This document shows positions 53,401 through 62,080 of a stretch of 64,000 nucleotides of DNA, piece after piece. Below the pieces are notes generated by a model. The model made no database searches, had not been told where the DNA came from, and was given only the letters and a program-made list of their open reading frames with translations. The DNA comes from Lactobacillus melliventris. GTDB taxonomy: Bacteria; Bacillota; Bacilli; Lactobacillales; Lactobacillaceae. The stretch spans positions 186,001 through 250,000 of the forward strand of contig NZ_JAAEEB010000004.1 in NCBI RefSeq assembly GCF_013346935.1, given 5' to 3'. A program made the translations under genes and the position numbers. The number at the start of each line of letters is the position of its first letter. Positions within the stretch are counted from its first letter, which is position 1.

Positions 53401-56400
53401 ATATTGAATTGCAAAAAAATAATGATGCCGTAGACAAAGCCAAAAATGATGGTAAAGATGCTATTGGTCAGGTTGCAGCCACAGCTATGACAGCTGATTT
53501 GGAGAATGCTAAACATCACAGCGAAGAGGCTATTAACCAAGCTGCTCAAGAAGCAATTAGCAGATTAAAATCTTCATATGACACTCTAAGCGCTGAAGAA
53601 AAAGAAGAAGCTAGTTCCCAATATGAGCAGGCAATCTCTGATATCAATCAGGCTGTTGCGGATGCCAAGAGTAAATTACAAAACGGCAAGGCAAAAGATG
53701 GTATCAATAAAATCACTACTGATACCATTAATGCAATCAATAAAGCGGAAGCAAGTGGTAACTTAGCAATCACCAAAGCACAGACCAGAAAAGCTATTAA
53801 AGATGTCGCAGACGAAATCAAAAACAGCTTAAAAGATAAAAAGGATCAAGACAATGTTGATTCCATTCTAGAAAATGCTGCTGCAGAAATTGCTGCTGCA
53901 AAGGATAGTGGCTCTGTTTTAGGCATTAGAGATTCTACCATTAATCACATCAAAGGAATTAAGACTACAGCAGATTCTAATGATGCTGCCAAAATAAAAA
54001 ATGCTAAAGACGAAGCAATTAAAGCATTGACAGCAGAACTAAACGGTCAAACTAATAATCCTGGTGCTCCGGGTATTTTAGCTCAAATTGATCAAATTAC
54101 AGGCTTAAGTGCTGAAGAAAAAGCTCAGTATAAGAGTCAGGCAACTGCTGCCAAAAATAAAGCCGTTAGTCAGGTTAACGGTCAGCAAACAACAGACGAT
54201 ATTGCATCCGCTAAGACTACTGGTATTATCAACATTGACAAAGCTTTAAGCGCTGCTCAATTACAAGCGTCTAAGAATAATGCCAATAAATATTTAGAAA
54301 ATATTGCCCAAACAGCTGCAGATAATATCCAGAAGATCGAACAGTCAGCTCTAAGTGATACTGAGAAAGCCCAGCAAATTGACTTAATCAACTCAAATAA
54401 AGAGATAGCTATCCAAAATATTAACAAGGCGCAAAGTCCAGACGAGGTAGAAAAAGCCAAACAAGGCGCTGAAAATGCCATTACCGGTATTGTACAAAAT
54501 GCTAAAGATAACGCCGCTTTGCTGCAGGAACAAAATGCCGCCTACAACTCACTGGTTGAGCAGGCTAAAAAGCTGAGCCAGCGCTTAAGCGATGACCGTT
54601 TGCACAATAAAGTTGATCAAAATCAATATGATGACTTAAGTAAGGCTATTAGTGACGCTTTAAGTGCAGCTAAAGCCGAGATTTCTGCTGCCACTGATCT
54701 GGATAAAATTAATGCTGCCAAAGGTAATGGTGAGACAGCTCTTAACAAGGTCAATAATAATATTGCTAACGAAGAAGCTCTAGCCCAAGCTCTCAATGAT
54801 TTACAAACTGCAGCCACCAACGCCAAAGCTAAAGCTGCTGAAACTGAAGACAGCACCGTTGCTGACCAAATGAAAGCACAAATAGATCAGGAACAAAAGA
54901 AAGCAGCAGCAAAGATTATTAACGCTAGGAGCAGTAAGCAAAACACTATTACGCAAATTCAATCAGCTGCAGAAGATGGCATTACCACAATTAACAAACT
55001 AGGTGAAGACTTTGATAATAAAAATCAAATAGTTAAAGGCCTAAAAGAATATGCTGCAAGTGCCAAAACTGATATTGATAGTATAGGTTTAGCCGGCAAC
55101 GATGCCGCTAGTGGCTATCAAGACATTGACCAAGCCTTAAATGATGGTATTAGTTCAATTTATGGCGGGACAAGTGAACAGCTATCCCAGTTAGAACAAG
55201 ATGCCAAAACAAACATTGATCAGGCAAAATTGCCAAGCAAACTGACTGCAGAAAAGAATAAACAAATTAACAAGTTTAAGGACTATGTTAACAGTAAAGG
55301 TGAAATTGCCAGTGTGGCAACCAACCTTGAGCAAGATCAAATTGACGCGCTTCAAAAGCAATTGGAAGAAGCCGTTAACAAAACCATTGCTAACATTGCC
55401 GGTATTAAGCTTGAAAACAACTACGAAGATGCTAAAACACAAGTTGAAAATACCGAACAAGGTATAGTGCCAGAAGGTGAAACTGCTAATTTTGGTGAGA
55501 AAGAAATCGACCGTATTTTCCAAGTTGCACAAGAAAAAGCCGAAATAGTTAGAGCGAAACAAGAAGCAATCTCTCAGGTAGAACAAGCACAAAAAGAAGC
55601 AAATGATGCCATAGAAAAATCTGGTTTGTCCCCAGCAGACCAGCAAAAGCAGAAGGAACAAGTTCAAAAACTTGTTGAACAAGCAAAAACTGACATTAAT
55701 TCTGTTTCGCAATCTGAAACAACTGCTAAAGACCAAATAGATAATAATAGAAAACAAGCTATTACTAATATCAACAGCATTAAAGAACAGACAGCCCTGG
55801 CTGGACAAAAGACGAAAGCCGAGAGTGTTCTAAAGGATAAACAAACTAAGGCTTATGCTGTAATTGATCAATCTCAATTAACTGCCGAGCAAAAGGCAGC
55901 AGCCAAAAAAGCAGTTGATGATGCATACAAGCAGAGCTACCAAGATATCGAAAGTGCTGCTGCAAGTGCCGACATCCCAGAAGAAGCTGATATTGGGCAA
56001 AACATTGATCGGCTGTTGGCTAAGCCTGAAACTGGCACTGAACCAGAATGGTTTAATAATGAACAAAATAATGCCCTTAAGGGCGCTGAAGGAGTAGACG
56101 GCATTAACAATGCATATAGTAGATTAAAAGACAGGTTGAAAGATAAGCTGTCACCAGAATTGCTAGATCATATTGACGAGCAAATTAAAGCTATTAATAA
56201 TGCTACTGATATCCAGACTACCAGTGCCGCTTATGATGAGGTTATGACTATTATCAATAAGGAGCAGGCTAAAGCTGACATTGACGAAGAAGCTGCAAAA
56301 GTAACTGCAGAAATCGACAGTAACGATAAATTAGCTGCTGAAACAAAGAACAGGCTGAAAGAGCAAATTAAAGATGATAGCCAGAAAGCCAAGGATCAAA

Positions 56401-58343
56401 TTGATGCAATTATTGCTCCTAAAGGTGATACATTAGGCAAAAAGGACCAGATTGATAAAATCACAGAAACCGCTAAATCCGATATTGACAGTGCTGGTAA
56501 TGCCGCTAAAGAGGAATCTATTAGTTCGCTTAAAGCAGAAGCCAACAATGAATTAGCTGCTGAACATCAAAAAGCAGTAGCTGAACTAAAAGACAAGTTT
56601 GGTGAAAATGCTGATACCACCAATGTTGATAAAGCATATCACGAGCACTCACAGGTGAATGGTGACTCAATTGCAGATATTACAGCAGCTAAGATTGCAG
56701 CTGCAAAAGAAATAGCTAAAGGCTCAGTAGCTGACACTGCTGCCAACGCTAAAAACCAAGTTGATAAATTAAAGCATCAAGATGGCAGCGATTATACTAG
56801 TGCTGAAAAGCAGGCAATTAAAGATTACTTTGACCAAGAAGCAGCTAAAGCTAACTCGGATCAAACGGGCACTATTGATCAGGCTCAAGATTCTGCTGGC
56901 GTAGAAAAGGCCAGAAAAGAAGCTGTCGAGCAAATAAACAATATTATTGGTGCTGATAGTAACGAACTGGATGATATTTTAAATAGCAACAGCACTGTAC
57001 TAAAAGAGAGATTAACAGCTGCCTATGATTCCGCTGTTAAAGCTCTTACAGACAGGTTTAAGGATAAAGCAAACACCACTAGCGTTGATCAAGCATACGA
57101 AAGTGCTGAAGATGCGCTCATTGATCCTGCTAACGCGGATAAACTCGCTGCAACAGAATTAGCTGGTGAAAAGGCAATTGCTGCTGGAGCTCTGGCAGCC
57201 GCACAAAAAGCAGCTACAAGTGAAATTCAATCTTCAAGCAAATACACTGAGCAAGAAAAGCGAGCTATTATTAAGCAAATTGAGACAGATATGTCCCAGG
57301 CAAACGCTGCTCTCAAACAGCCTGAGGTTAATGACAGTCAGACAATTACCAAATTACGTGATGATGCTATTAAGCAAATGTATCTTAATGTTACGGATTC
57401 TGCCACAATAGACCATATTCTTCATGATATTAATCACGAAAATGAACATAGTTCTAGCAATCATTCCGTTCCTGCCCCTGCTAACAATACGGCTGTTAAT
57501 ACTACCAGCAAAGAAGATAATGAGGCAAAACTTGATTTAAGCAGCAGAGAAGAATTAACTTTAATGCATAACGCTTACCTTTACGATGAAAATGGCAAAC
57601 GTGCTAACAAAGTTATTCTTGGTGCCGGCTCAATCATTACTTCATACGGCACCAAAGAAATTAACGGGCAGAGCTATTACGTCTTGGTCGATAAAGGCAA
57701 TCAGAATAAAATTTACTATATTGCTCTGGGTAATGTTATTCCTACAAGTCAGAAATTAAAACATAATGCCTATGTTTACAATAAACATGGCAATCGCATA
57801 AAGAAAGCTGGTGTATTAAGAAAAGGCAATAATATTAAAACCTATGGGACTGCAGTCACAATTCGGGGCAAAAAATATTACATTATTGCACCAAACCGCT
57901 TTGTTAAGGCCGCAAATATTGCTTTACAAAAAGCCGCTAGTGCAGCGCCGAACAACGAACTCGTAACGGAAAAGGCGCAACCAGCAGCTGCAAAAACTAT
58001 TATGCACAATTCCTATCTATATGATCAAAACGGTAAACGTGCTAACAAGATCGTTATACTGGCCGGTTCAATTGTTAATACGGTTAACCAGCGATTCATC
58101 AATGGTAAGAAATACTACGAACTGGATGATGGTTTATTCATCGCCGCTAACAATATTGATTCTAATATGCTTAAATTGAGGCATAATGCTTATGTTTACA
58201 GCCAACATGGTAATCTAATTAGCACAAAAGTTTTAAGGAAACAGCAAGTAATTAAAACTTATGGCAGTCCTGTCAAAATTAACCACGCAAAGTACTTTAT
58301 CATTGCTAAAAATAAGTTTGTTAAAGAAACTAATTTTAAATAA
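47421..58343 (+). CDS. Giant YSIRK-signal surface protein with DUF1542-type helical repeats and C-terminal SLAP domains
   Basis: A single uninterrupted frame of 3640 residues. Order: YSIRK-type signal (FSIRKLSIGTTSVLLG at about 23-38, cleavage near 51, V-K-A-D); a disordered Asn/Asp/Glu/Thr-rich stretch to about 200; a beta-solenoid, pectate-lyase-like adhesive region (about 205-640) rich in N, G and I/V; a mixed region (about 650-875); then about 2460 residues of three-helix-bundle repeats resembling DUF1542 (Ala/Lys/Asp/Ile-rich, recurrent A-x-x-x-I-N-x-A), roughly 30 units; and four SLAP repeats (about 3376-3640; H-N-A-Y-L-Y-D, H-N-A-Y-V-Y). It has no LPXTG, so anchoring is non-covalent. 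Start: ATG 47421 has AAAGGA 7 bases upstream; an ATG at 47397 has none. Probably a long fibrous adhesin. Confidence 0.92.
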   Translation: MLGKNNYNERVKKMARQAKQDHFSIRKLSIGTTSVLLGFTFLGLNSKTVKADTVVPPQQTEKKAYSQGEIFSQDSNKNTARDISTTTYKTNKPEGEPNLTAFSGLSSFLRENNSNSKQNDTAQTDQTPANNDEPDKEEPNANSTDNNEINKGNIDKTDINTDNSDKEEPNADDTAKQETGKTDQNNDAAKSKITAKDAKDAGKKVSVGNWKDFISALTNSNVSEIDITNNIIADRETGHNRQAFQGRKLLIKSAGNAKYTLDFKSNHPTLTGNSSLDITYENLILKSTDYYGVADTYNMTRGQTAKITFRNIIFYGSQLAYTKNNTDIIFEGQIHAETVKIPSNIGGWFDGNNQQLLEFTNSNNSITFKAGCHFDGSTFGGTLIEMRGEGNSLTVEQGAVVNLTPLKTYDGSNGANNGEHGNPISAIFISDDAQVTVHGQVNINIGQSEGIKYAGKQNNGQARAIYLDSAKSKVNIGKGGIITVSTNGNISTRNKQNLIYIGGDFAINSGGALKITGQNMGNYTGSLVQIDGKANVQNGGFEIQLVGDAGTGAIKLVDVANTGQLIVNNPTSLVLDAHLNNNDRTSIIGDNKITVTNVRQSLNLGELLNGSVAGSNLVLPPFHVLQVEKTAKTVAVNKLEVLNGQRIFDLEKVKKDSPQLSAILSKAPENFQKLLKNYNHQSYDQLFRAIVEAAFSNKDNPGYNNIRFTPANQSGFLDIDPEDVTVINQEDGSKLVKGHVLYYDPAKDGPDSDSFFKNILPGGTEAYVLARFKDSGVYRNGQAVIDSTIANPYAETVDTYRGEANDLAALPTKFAAKVAPDGSFTITIPAEITTRMAKDATIQLTPHANFIEYSPLDIASGDRPTTVSLGIKPFSEVQQEAAQEITDAINAAKTKKPANLTADQEKALTDALNEAAQYAATNKNNNYDSKKSVYGVQSSKTAISEINNRKKTALDLVNKAIQTAQSQGEYEKAKAAAIDKLTQQAEEQVKKFPAQEQSITAAKNQAISKVQAAATNNTNIDQVVNDGINAINQAGKDYRDNVKTDINQAITKVENAIDTVSKDENVKSPVDELINGIKDKLKRPKEIVAPDGDLDQDEDEAAINNHQKEAKALLPGVQDTIDAIAALEAAAKKQIAQYGDDQPEIQATLNQAIKDIINSNNPKEDLNNGIDKINGTHTDKVKDQAAKDIKETAAQAKERIQNSDLTADEQKTYLDEIDEAVAAATATTGDTAQSIYGTDDGEIINKRKAAAKSLINKAAAKAEIAGYTKGYENVLGQVGQAETAMTDALAAIDKIEDNAASSSNIAQAENAAKENILNAFKENAKAQVKADAETAKGNLGVEQESNIDEAVANATKAIASHSSALDIKQDIIDGKKNVLNAYKAAAKAQIEQDATEAKNNLGVEQESNIDEAVTNATNTIASHDSLTAINQDIIDGKQNVLNAYKAAAKKQLETVKQDIVNKIQNNPNLTAKNKDDAANKASELLTGSQGYNSRIDNAETIADTNTATKEGTAALNNLLDEQNLSGRRNQAIAAIQDAKDKAIATITNNKNLSDEEKTKYQELINTATAAGVAKITQDENETAIATDEDNAIKNITGYQENAANTGSTNLNKQRQDAIKEVEEAANNALSTIDDFDDTVLSPEDKQHYQETINKDLANAKAAINAAKDNDGVNSARQAGKTSINEDLAAGQLIVAKSQANIALQDDKKKDLDTINQAFTDNKINSEQKDALTGKINSFYETATSKVYNDSTAEQVAKDRDDGIAAMASVASSIASEEAKYLEQQKDDALTNKDTGLNALAEKIRTSIEKDPNLSGKEKSDYYDEISSALTSAKTDIQNAHSQDEIATATNAGREALNKILANVVLQSSRSAALKELLNTCTDVSNQITNLQNVNSTTKDGLIKQLTDYYNDAVAKVKNVPAAQVDSEKQQGIDNMNTVVRDAQSLDTNIDHAKQEVDKQADQAISTINQSAMSDADKTQTIAKINDERAKAKQNIELQKNNDAVDKAKNDGKDAIGQVAATAMTADLENAKHHSEEAINQAAQEAISRLKSSYDTLSAEEKEEASSQYEQAISDINQAVADAKSKLQNGKAKDGINKITTDTINAINKAEASGNLAITKAQTRKAIKDVADEIKNSLKDKKDQDNVDSILENAAAEIAAAKDSGSVLGIRDSTINHIKGIKTTADSNDAAKIKNAKDEAIKALTAELNGQTNNPGAPGILAQIDQITGLSAEEKAQYKSQATAAKNKAVSQVNGQQTTDDIASAKTTGIINIDKALSAAQLQASKNNANKYLENIAQTAADNIQKIEQSALSDTEKAQQIDLINSNKEIAIQNINKAQSPDEVEKAKQGAENAITGIVQNAKDNAALLQEQNAAYNSLVEQAKKLSQRLSDDRLHNKVDQNQYDDLSKAISDALSAAKAEISAATDLDKINAAKGNGETALNKVNNNIANEEALAQALNDLQTAATNAKAKAAETEDSTVADQMKAQIDQEQKKAAAKIINARSSKQNTITQIQSAAEDGITTINKLGEDFDNKNQIVKGLKEYAASAKTDIDSIGLAGNDAASGYQDIDQALNDGISSIYGGTSEQLSQLEQDAKTNIDQAKLPSKLTAEKNKQINKFKDYVNSKGEIASVATNLEQDQIDALQKQLEEAVNKTIANIAGIKLENNYEDAKTQVENTEQGIVPEGETANFGEKEIDRIFQVAQEKAEIVRAKQEAISQVEQAQKEANDAIEKSGLSPADQQKQKEQVQKLVEQAKTDINSVSQSETTAKDQIDNNRKQAITNINSIKEQTALAGQKTKAESVLKDKQTKAYAVIDQSQLTAEQKAAAKKAVDDAYKQSYQDIESAAASADIPEEADIGQNIDRLLAKPETGTEPEWFNNEQNNALKGAEGVDGINNAYSRLKDRLKDKLSPELLDHIDEQIKAINNATDIQTTSAAYDEVMTIINKEQAKADIDEEAAKVTAEIDSNDKLAAETKNRLKEQIKDDSQKAKDQIDAIIAPKGDTLGKKDQIDKITETAKSDIDSAGNAAKEESISSLKAEANNELAAEHQKAVAELKDKFGENADTTNVDKAYHEHSQVNGDSIADITAAKIAAAKEIAKGSVADTAANAKNQVDKLKHQDGSDYTSAEKQAIKDYFDQEAAKANSDQTGTIDQAQDSAGVEKARKEAVEQINNIIGADSNELDDILNSNSTVLKERLTAAYDSAVKALTDRFKDKANTTSVDQAYESAEDALIDPANADKLAATELAGEKAIAAGALAAAQKAATSEIQSSSKYTEQEKRAIIKQIETDMSQANAALKQPEVNDSQTITKLRDDAIKQMYLNVTDSATIDHILHDINHENEHSSSNHSVPAPANNTAVNTTSKEDNEAKLDLSSREELTLMHNAYLYDENGKRANKVILGAGSIITSYGTKEINGQSYYVLVDKGNQNKIYYIALGNVIPTSQKLKHNAYVYNKHGNRIKKAGVLRKGNNIKTYGTAVTIRGKKYYIIAPNRFVKAANIALQKAASAAPNNELVTEKAQPAAAKTIMHNSYLYDQNGKRANKIVILAGSIVNTVNQRFINGKKYYELDDGLFIAANNIDSNMLKLRHNAYVYSQHGNLISTKVLRKQQVIKTYGSPVKINHAKYFIIAKNKFVKETNFK
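51431..51802 (+). repeat. Near-identical 186-bp tandem repeat inside the giant gene
   Basis: Two units start at 51431 and 51617. Shared blocks include CAATTTAGGAGTTGA and AACGTTTTAAATGCCTATAA, both 186 bases apart. The encoded 62-residue units share LGVEQESNIDEAV and NVLNAYKAAAK. This is the most recent-looking duplication in the array; other units are strongly diverged. Confidence 0.8.
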
Positions 58344-58361
58344 TTAGGTGTAGCTTACTAA

Positions 58362-58396
58362 AATAGCTCTTGAGTTTAAAGAACTCAGGAGCTATT
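58362..58396 (+). terminator. Terminator of the giant gene
   Basis: A 15-position stem (58362-58376 with 58382-58396; outer arms AATAGCTC and GAGCTATT), a 5-nt loop and TTTTTA tail, 18 bases after the stop. Confidence 0.85.
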
Positions 58397-58412
58397 TTTA
58401 GTTATTCTGCAA

Positions 58413-58453
58413 AATCAAACAGAGCTGAAAATTGATTTCAGCTCTGTTTGATT
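58413..58453 (-). terminator. Terminator of glmU
   Basis: An 18-bp perfect stem (58413-58430 with 58436-58453; core AACAGAGCTGAAA), a 5-nt loop and TTTTG on the minus strand. It ends beside the glmU stop codon. Confidence 0.88.
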
Positions 58454-58454
58454 A

Positions 58455-59840
58455 TTATTTCCAGTTAGAATCGTTAGACAGGGGCAATTTATGCCAGTAA
58501 TCAGGCTTATTTACCTGTCGGCCACGCGCAATTGCCATATCATATTTAGCTACATCTTTAGTAATTGTTGAATCTGCTGCTACAAAAGCATGGTCAGCAA
58601 TATTAACCGGTGCCACTAAGGTAGCACCTGAACCAATAAATGCATGATCACCAACGTTAGTGTGATCTTTTTTTACACCATCATAATTAGCAAAGATAGT
58701 ACCACAACCAACGTTAACATCTTTACCTAATGTAGCATCACCAACATAAGTTAAATGACCAACTTTGGTGTTCTCGCCAATTTCAGCACTTTTAATTTCA
58801 ACAAAATTACCAATGTGCGCACCCTTTCTAATAATAGCCTGGGGCCGCAAATGCGAGTTTGGCCCAATATCAGAAAAGTCATCCATTTCGGCCTGCTCAA
58901 GCGTGGATGAAGTCACAGTCACATTATTGCCAATTTTTGAATCAACAATTCTTGTTCCAGAGGTAATTACACAATTATTGCCAATCTCTGTATTACCCTT
59001 GATAACTACATTACTCTCAATTTGGGTATCACAACCGATTTTAACATTTACGTCTACATATGCCGTCTCCGGATCAATAAAAGTAACGCCATTAACCATA
59101 TGCTTTTCATTGATTCTCTTCTGCATAGTCTTAGTAGCCTGTGCTAATGCCAAGCGATCATTGACCCCAAGGCTTTCACTAAAATCGGGCATTTTATATG
59201 CACCAATTCTTTCACCTTGATTACGCAAGATTTCCAAGACATCAGTCAAGTAGTATTCTCCTTGAGCATTATGGTTGTTAACCTGCTTTAAGGCGCTAAA
59301 TAGTTTCTGATTGTCAAAACAAAAAACACCAGTATTAATTTCGTTAGTTTCCAATTCTTCTGCTGTGCCATCTTTTTGTTCAACAATCCTTAGGACGTTA
59401 CCCTGGTCATCCCTTATAATGCGGCCATAGCCAAATGGATTAGCAGCTTGAGCAGTCAAAACTGTAGCTGCATTGCCCTTACTTTGGTGGTAATCAAATA
59501 ATTTTTGAAAAGTTGCACCTGTAAATAAGGGGGTATCGCCAGTAATCACTAGAGTTGCACCATTTTCTTTCGCCAATTCATCAGCTGCAGTTAAAACAGC
59601 ATCCCCTGTACCAAGTTGCTTTTTCTGCAAAACAAATTCGGACTTACCGGCCAGGACTTTTTTAACTTCTTCAGCGCCAATGCCAACAATTGTAACTATT
59701 TTATCCGGTTCAGTGGCCTGGGCAGCTTCGACCACATATTCAACCATAGTTTTCCCACATATCTTGTTCAAAACTTTGTATGATTTGGACTTCATACGTG
59801 TTCCTTTGCCAGCCGCTAGAACAATTACAAATTTTCTCAT
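58455..59840 (-). CDS. glmU: Bifunctional GlcNAc-1-phosphate uridyltransferase / glucosamine-1-phosphate acetyltransferase
   Basis: GlmU (461 aa) acetylates glucosamine-1-phosphate and then couples it to UTP, giving UDP-GlcNAc for the cell wall. N-terminal uridyltransferase (about 1-230) with [12 protein letters not shown] and ITGDTPLF. C-terminal left-handed beta-helix of hexapeptide repeats (about 250-450) with N-Y-D-G-V-K-K and I-G-N-F-V-E-I-K. Normal length. It sits 63 bases downstream of purR, as in other lactobacilli, but prs does not follow. Confidence 0.97.
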   Translation of the reverse strand: MRKFVIVLAAGKGTRMKSKSYKVLNKICGKTMVEYVVEAAQATEPDKIVTIVGIGAEEVKKVLAGKSEFVLQKKQLGTGDAVLTAADELAKENGATLVITGDTPLFTGATFQKLFDYHQSKGNAATVLTAQAANPFGYGRIIRDDQGNVLRIVEQKDGTAEELETNEINTGVFCFDNQKLFSALKQVNNHNAQGEYYLTDVLEILRNQGERIGAYKMPDFSESLGVNDRLALAQATKTMQKRINEKHMVNGVTFIDPETAYVDVNVKIGCDTQIESNVVIKGNTEIGNNCVITSGTRIVDSKIGNNVTVTSSTLEQAEMDDFSDIGPNSHLRPQAIIRKGAHIGNFVEIKSAEIGENTKVGHLTYVGDATLGKDVNVGCGTIFANYDGVKKDHTNVGDHAFIGSGATLVAPVNIADHAFVAADSTITKDVAKYDMAIARGRQVNKPDYWHKLPLSNDSNWK

Positions 59841-59903
59841 AGATTTTTAGCCTCTTTTATATTCTTAAATTACTATTTATATTTTAGTATACTGGCGCAG
59901 AAA

Positions 59904-60734
59904 CTAAAAGCTGCCAAAATCAGTATGAGCAATCAACGAGCCTGGCTCTGCCATGATAACTTTCCTCTTATCATCTATTTTTTTAATTTTTACTAAAGAA
60001 AGATGACCTTCAATTAGTTTAACATCATCAAAATCCGCTTCACATAAAACACAAATACCGGCAATGTTGCCATTAAATTCTTTTACCAGTTGTTGCATTC
60101 CCGTCAGCGTTCCGCCAGCCATCATATAATCATCTATCAGCAGTACATTTGAGTTTTCTTTTAACACCCTTGTGGGTAACTCCATTTTAGAAACACGATC
60201 AAGTGAAGAAGAAATATAATTTACAGAAACTGTTGCTCCCTCAGTTACCTTTGAACGTTTACGAGCAATGATAAAGGGTACGTTTAAATAGCGTGCAACT
60301 GCTTGAGCCAAAGCAATGCCCTTGGTTTCGATAGTCATCACAATGTCAATATTAGAATATGCATACCTAGTAGCAATTAATTTACCGATCTTATCCAGGT
60401 CTTGTGGATTGCCAATAATATCAGACAGGTAAACAAATCCTCCAGCTAAAATGCGGTCAGGATCCTCAATGCGATTGGCCAATTCATTTAAATATTTTTG
60501 CGCGTGCTTTTTACCCCAAAAAGGAATATAACGCACACCCCCAGCCGCACCAGCGACAGTTTCTAAAATTCCGTCTTGATTACTTGCTAAGGTGTGCTTC
60601 AAGATTGCCAAATCTTCAGAAATTGAAGATTTGGCTGCACCATATCTCTTTGCAAAAAATGGCAGCGGAATTAAGTCATGTGGTCGTTCCATTAAATATT
60701 TAGTCATATCAACTAATCTCTCTGAACGTTTCAT
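59904..60734 (-). CDS. purR: Purine operon repressor
   Basis: PurR (276 aa), Firmicute purine regulator with an N-terminal winged helix (about 1-70; AKRYGAAKSSISEDLAIL) and a phosphoribosyltransferase-like domain that binds PRPP (VLLIDDYMMAGGT). In Bacillus, PRPP relieves repression of purine genes at PurBoxes. AGGAGG precedes the ATG. Its neighbours ksgA, veg and glmU are the standard set. Confidence 0.95.
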   Translation of the reverse strand: MKRSERLVDMTKYLMERPHDLIPLPFFAKRYGAAKSSISEDLAILKHTLASNQDGILETVAGAAGGVRYIPFWGKKHAQKYLNELANRIEDPDRILAGGFVYLSDIIGNPQDLDKIGKLIATRYAYSNIDIVMTIETKGIALAQAVARYLNVPFIIARKRSKVTEGATVSVNYISSSLDRVSKMELPTRVLKENSNVLLIDDYMMAGGTLTGMQQLVKEFNGNIAGICVLCEADFDDVKLIEGHLSLVKIKKIDDKRKVIMAEPGSLIAHTDFGSF

Positions 60735-60796
60735 AGAAATTACCTCCTATTGTTTGCTTTTTGCCAGTTACTACTATACACTCAACCATAAAAAAA

Positions 60797-60826
60797 GGCA
60801 CTAACATTTTACCAAATGTTATTGCC
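60797..60826 (-). terminator. Terminator of veg
   Basis: A 13-position stem (60797-60809 with 60814-60826; outer GGCA/TGCC) with one mismatch, a 4-nt loop and T7 tail on the minus strand, 31 bases after the veg stop. Confidence 0.83.
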
Positions 60827-60856
60827 AAAAAGTAATCTTAAGATGACGCCTTAATC

Positions 60857-61102
60857 TTATTGCACAGCGTTATCAAATTTTAATGTTATATTTTTGGTTA
60901 ATAAATCTGTGTAACTATAAGAAACATGTTCAAAGTTATTTGAATCTTGATCTAAATCAACTACAAAAACTGCAGGAAAAGTGTTCTTCAAAATTCCACG
61001 TCTTTTAGTTACCTTCTTACGTCCAGCTCTTGCAACTACAGTTAATGAATCACCTAAATGTGAATCCAGCTTACTCTTAATGGTCATAATAGATGTTGGC
61101 AA
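60857..61102 (-). CDS. veg: Veg protein
   Basis: Small conserved Firmicute protein (81 aa) of the Veg/DUF1021 family, linked in Bacillus to biofilm gene control. Conserved core: GRKKVTKRRGIL, PAVFVVDLDQD and VSYSYTDLLT. Start: a TTG at 61102 gives MPTSIMTIKS and has AAAGGAG 9 bases upstream; a TTG at 61111 directly abuts the ribosome site and is unlikely. The promoter is very strong (TTGAAA, 17 bases, TATAAT at about 61126-61154), in line with the high expression for which the gene was named (vegetative). Confidence 0.9.
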   Translation of the reverse strand: MPTSIMTIKSKLDSHLGDSLTVVARAGRKKVTKRRGILKNTFPAVFVVDLDQDSNNFEHVSYSYTDLLTKNITLKFDNAVQ

Positions 61103-61125
61103 TGAAAACAACTCCTTTGAGTTGT

Positions 61126-61154
61126 ATTATACCACTTTATTATTATTTTTTCAA
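61126..61154 (-). promoter_or_regulatory. Strong sigma-A promoter of veg
   Basis: TTGAAA and TATAAT are 17 bases apart on the minus strand, with a TG extension (TGGTATAAT), just upstream of the AAAGGAG ribosome site. It is among the best promoter matches in the window. Confidence 0.82.
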
Positions 61155-61186
61155 TTCTTTTTAAAAACTACCCCAGAATATTTTCG

Positions 61187-62080
61187 TCAATTTTTAACCG
61201 ATACCCTATGTGCAATTTCAACAAATTGTTCTAGTGTCAGTTGTTCTGGACGAATGCGTGAATCGACTCCCAAAGATTTAATCAGAGCTAAGCGTTGTTT
61301 TTCATCTGGCAGAAGAACTTTTAAGTTATTATTTAATGTTTTACGTCTTTGAGCAAAACACATTTTAACTACCCGGTTAAAGTGTTCAAGGTTAGCTATA
61401 TCAGGTTTATTCGCTGCCGCTAAAGGTTTTAAAACTACGACACTTGAGTCAACCTTAGGCTGAGGTATAAATGAGCTGCTTTTGACAGTCAAATAGGACC
61501 GCACACTCATTTCGGCTTGAACTGCAATTGTTAAAGGCCCATATTCCTTTGTTCCGACATGGGCATGCAAACGGTCGGCCACTTCCTTTTGCATCATCAA
61601 GGTTAAACTGGTAAATTTCAGTTGAGAATTATTAAGAAAGAAAATGATTGGAGTCGTAATGTAATAAGGTAAATTGGCAACAACCTTGATCGGCTTATTT
61701 AAATCAAAAAAGTCAACCAGATCAGCTTCAAAATCAGCCTTTAAAATATCTTTCATTTTTAATTTAAAGCATTGTTTCAATGGCATACCATTTATTTTAG
61801 CGGGTAGTTCATTTTGCAATATTTCCGGGAGGTTTTCATCAACTTCATAAGCAAAAACTTTAGCTCCGGCATTGAGCAGTTGTTCAGTCAAAGAACCAAT
61901 TCCCGGTCCAATTTCAATCACCTGATCACCGGGTTTAATTGCGGCAGCTCGAACTATACCTTGAAGTACATCCAAGTCTACTAAAAAATTTTGACCCAAG
62001 CTTTTTTTAGCCTTCATAAAATAGCGATTGATAATTGCTTGAGTTCTAACTGGAGAGCCAATAGGAATCTCAGTGTTCAT
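61187..62080 (-). CDS. rsmA: 16S rRNA dimethyladenosine transferase
   Basis: RsmA/KsgA (297 aa) dimethylates A1518 and A1519 of 16S rRNA late in small-subunit assembly. SAM-binding [15 protein letters not shown] and catalytic [10 protein letters not shown] are present, with [11 protein letters not shown] at the N-terminus. Start: ATG 62080 has GAGGAGG 6 bases upstream and overlaps the rnmV stop by 11 bases; the ATG at 62173 would extend 31 residues into rnmV without support. Confidence 0.95.
   Translation of the reverse strand: MNTEIPIGSPVRTQAIINRYFMKAKKSLGQNFLVDLDVLQGIVRAAAIKPGDQVIEIGPGIGSLTEQLLNAGAKVFAYEVDENLPEILQNELPAKINGMPLKQCFKLKMKDILKADFEADLVDFFDLNKPIKVVANLPYYITTPIIFFLNNSQLKFTSLTLMMQKEVADRLHAHVGTKEYGPLTIAVQAEMSVRSYLTVKSSSFIPQPKVDSSVVVLKPLAAANKPDIANLEHFNRVVKMCFAQRRKTLNNNLKVLLPDEKQRLALIKSLGVDSRIRPEQLTLEQFVEIAHRVSVKN

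Noticed and set aside
47715-57411. Many shorter open frames on both strands inside the giant gene
   Set aside because: They are by-products of the Ala/Lys/Asp-rich repeat codons, lack ribosome sites, and the main frame is uninterrupted with clear domain logic.
61103-61111. TTG at 61111 as the start of veg
   Set aside because: It directly follows AAAGGAG with no spacing; the TTG at 61102 has correct spacing and gives the usual N-terminus MPTS.
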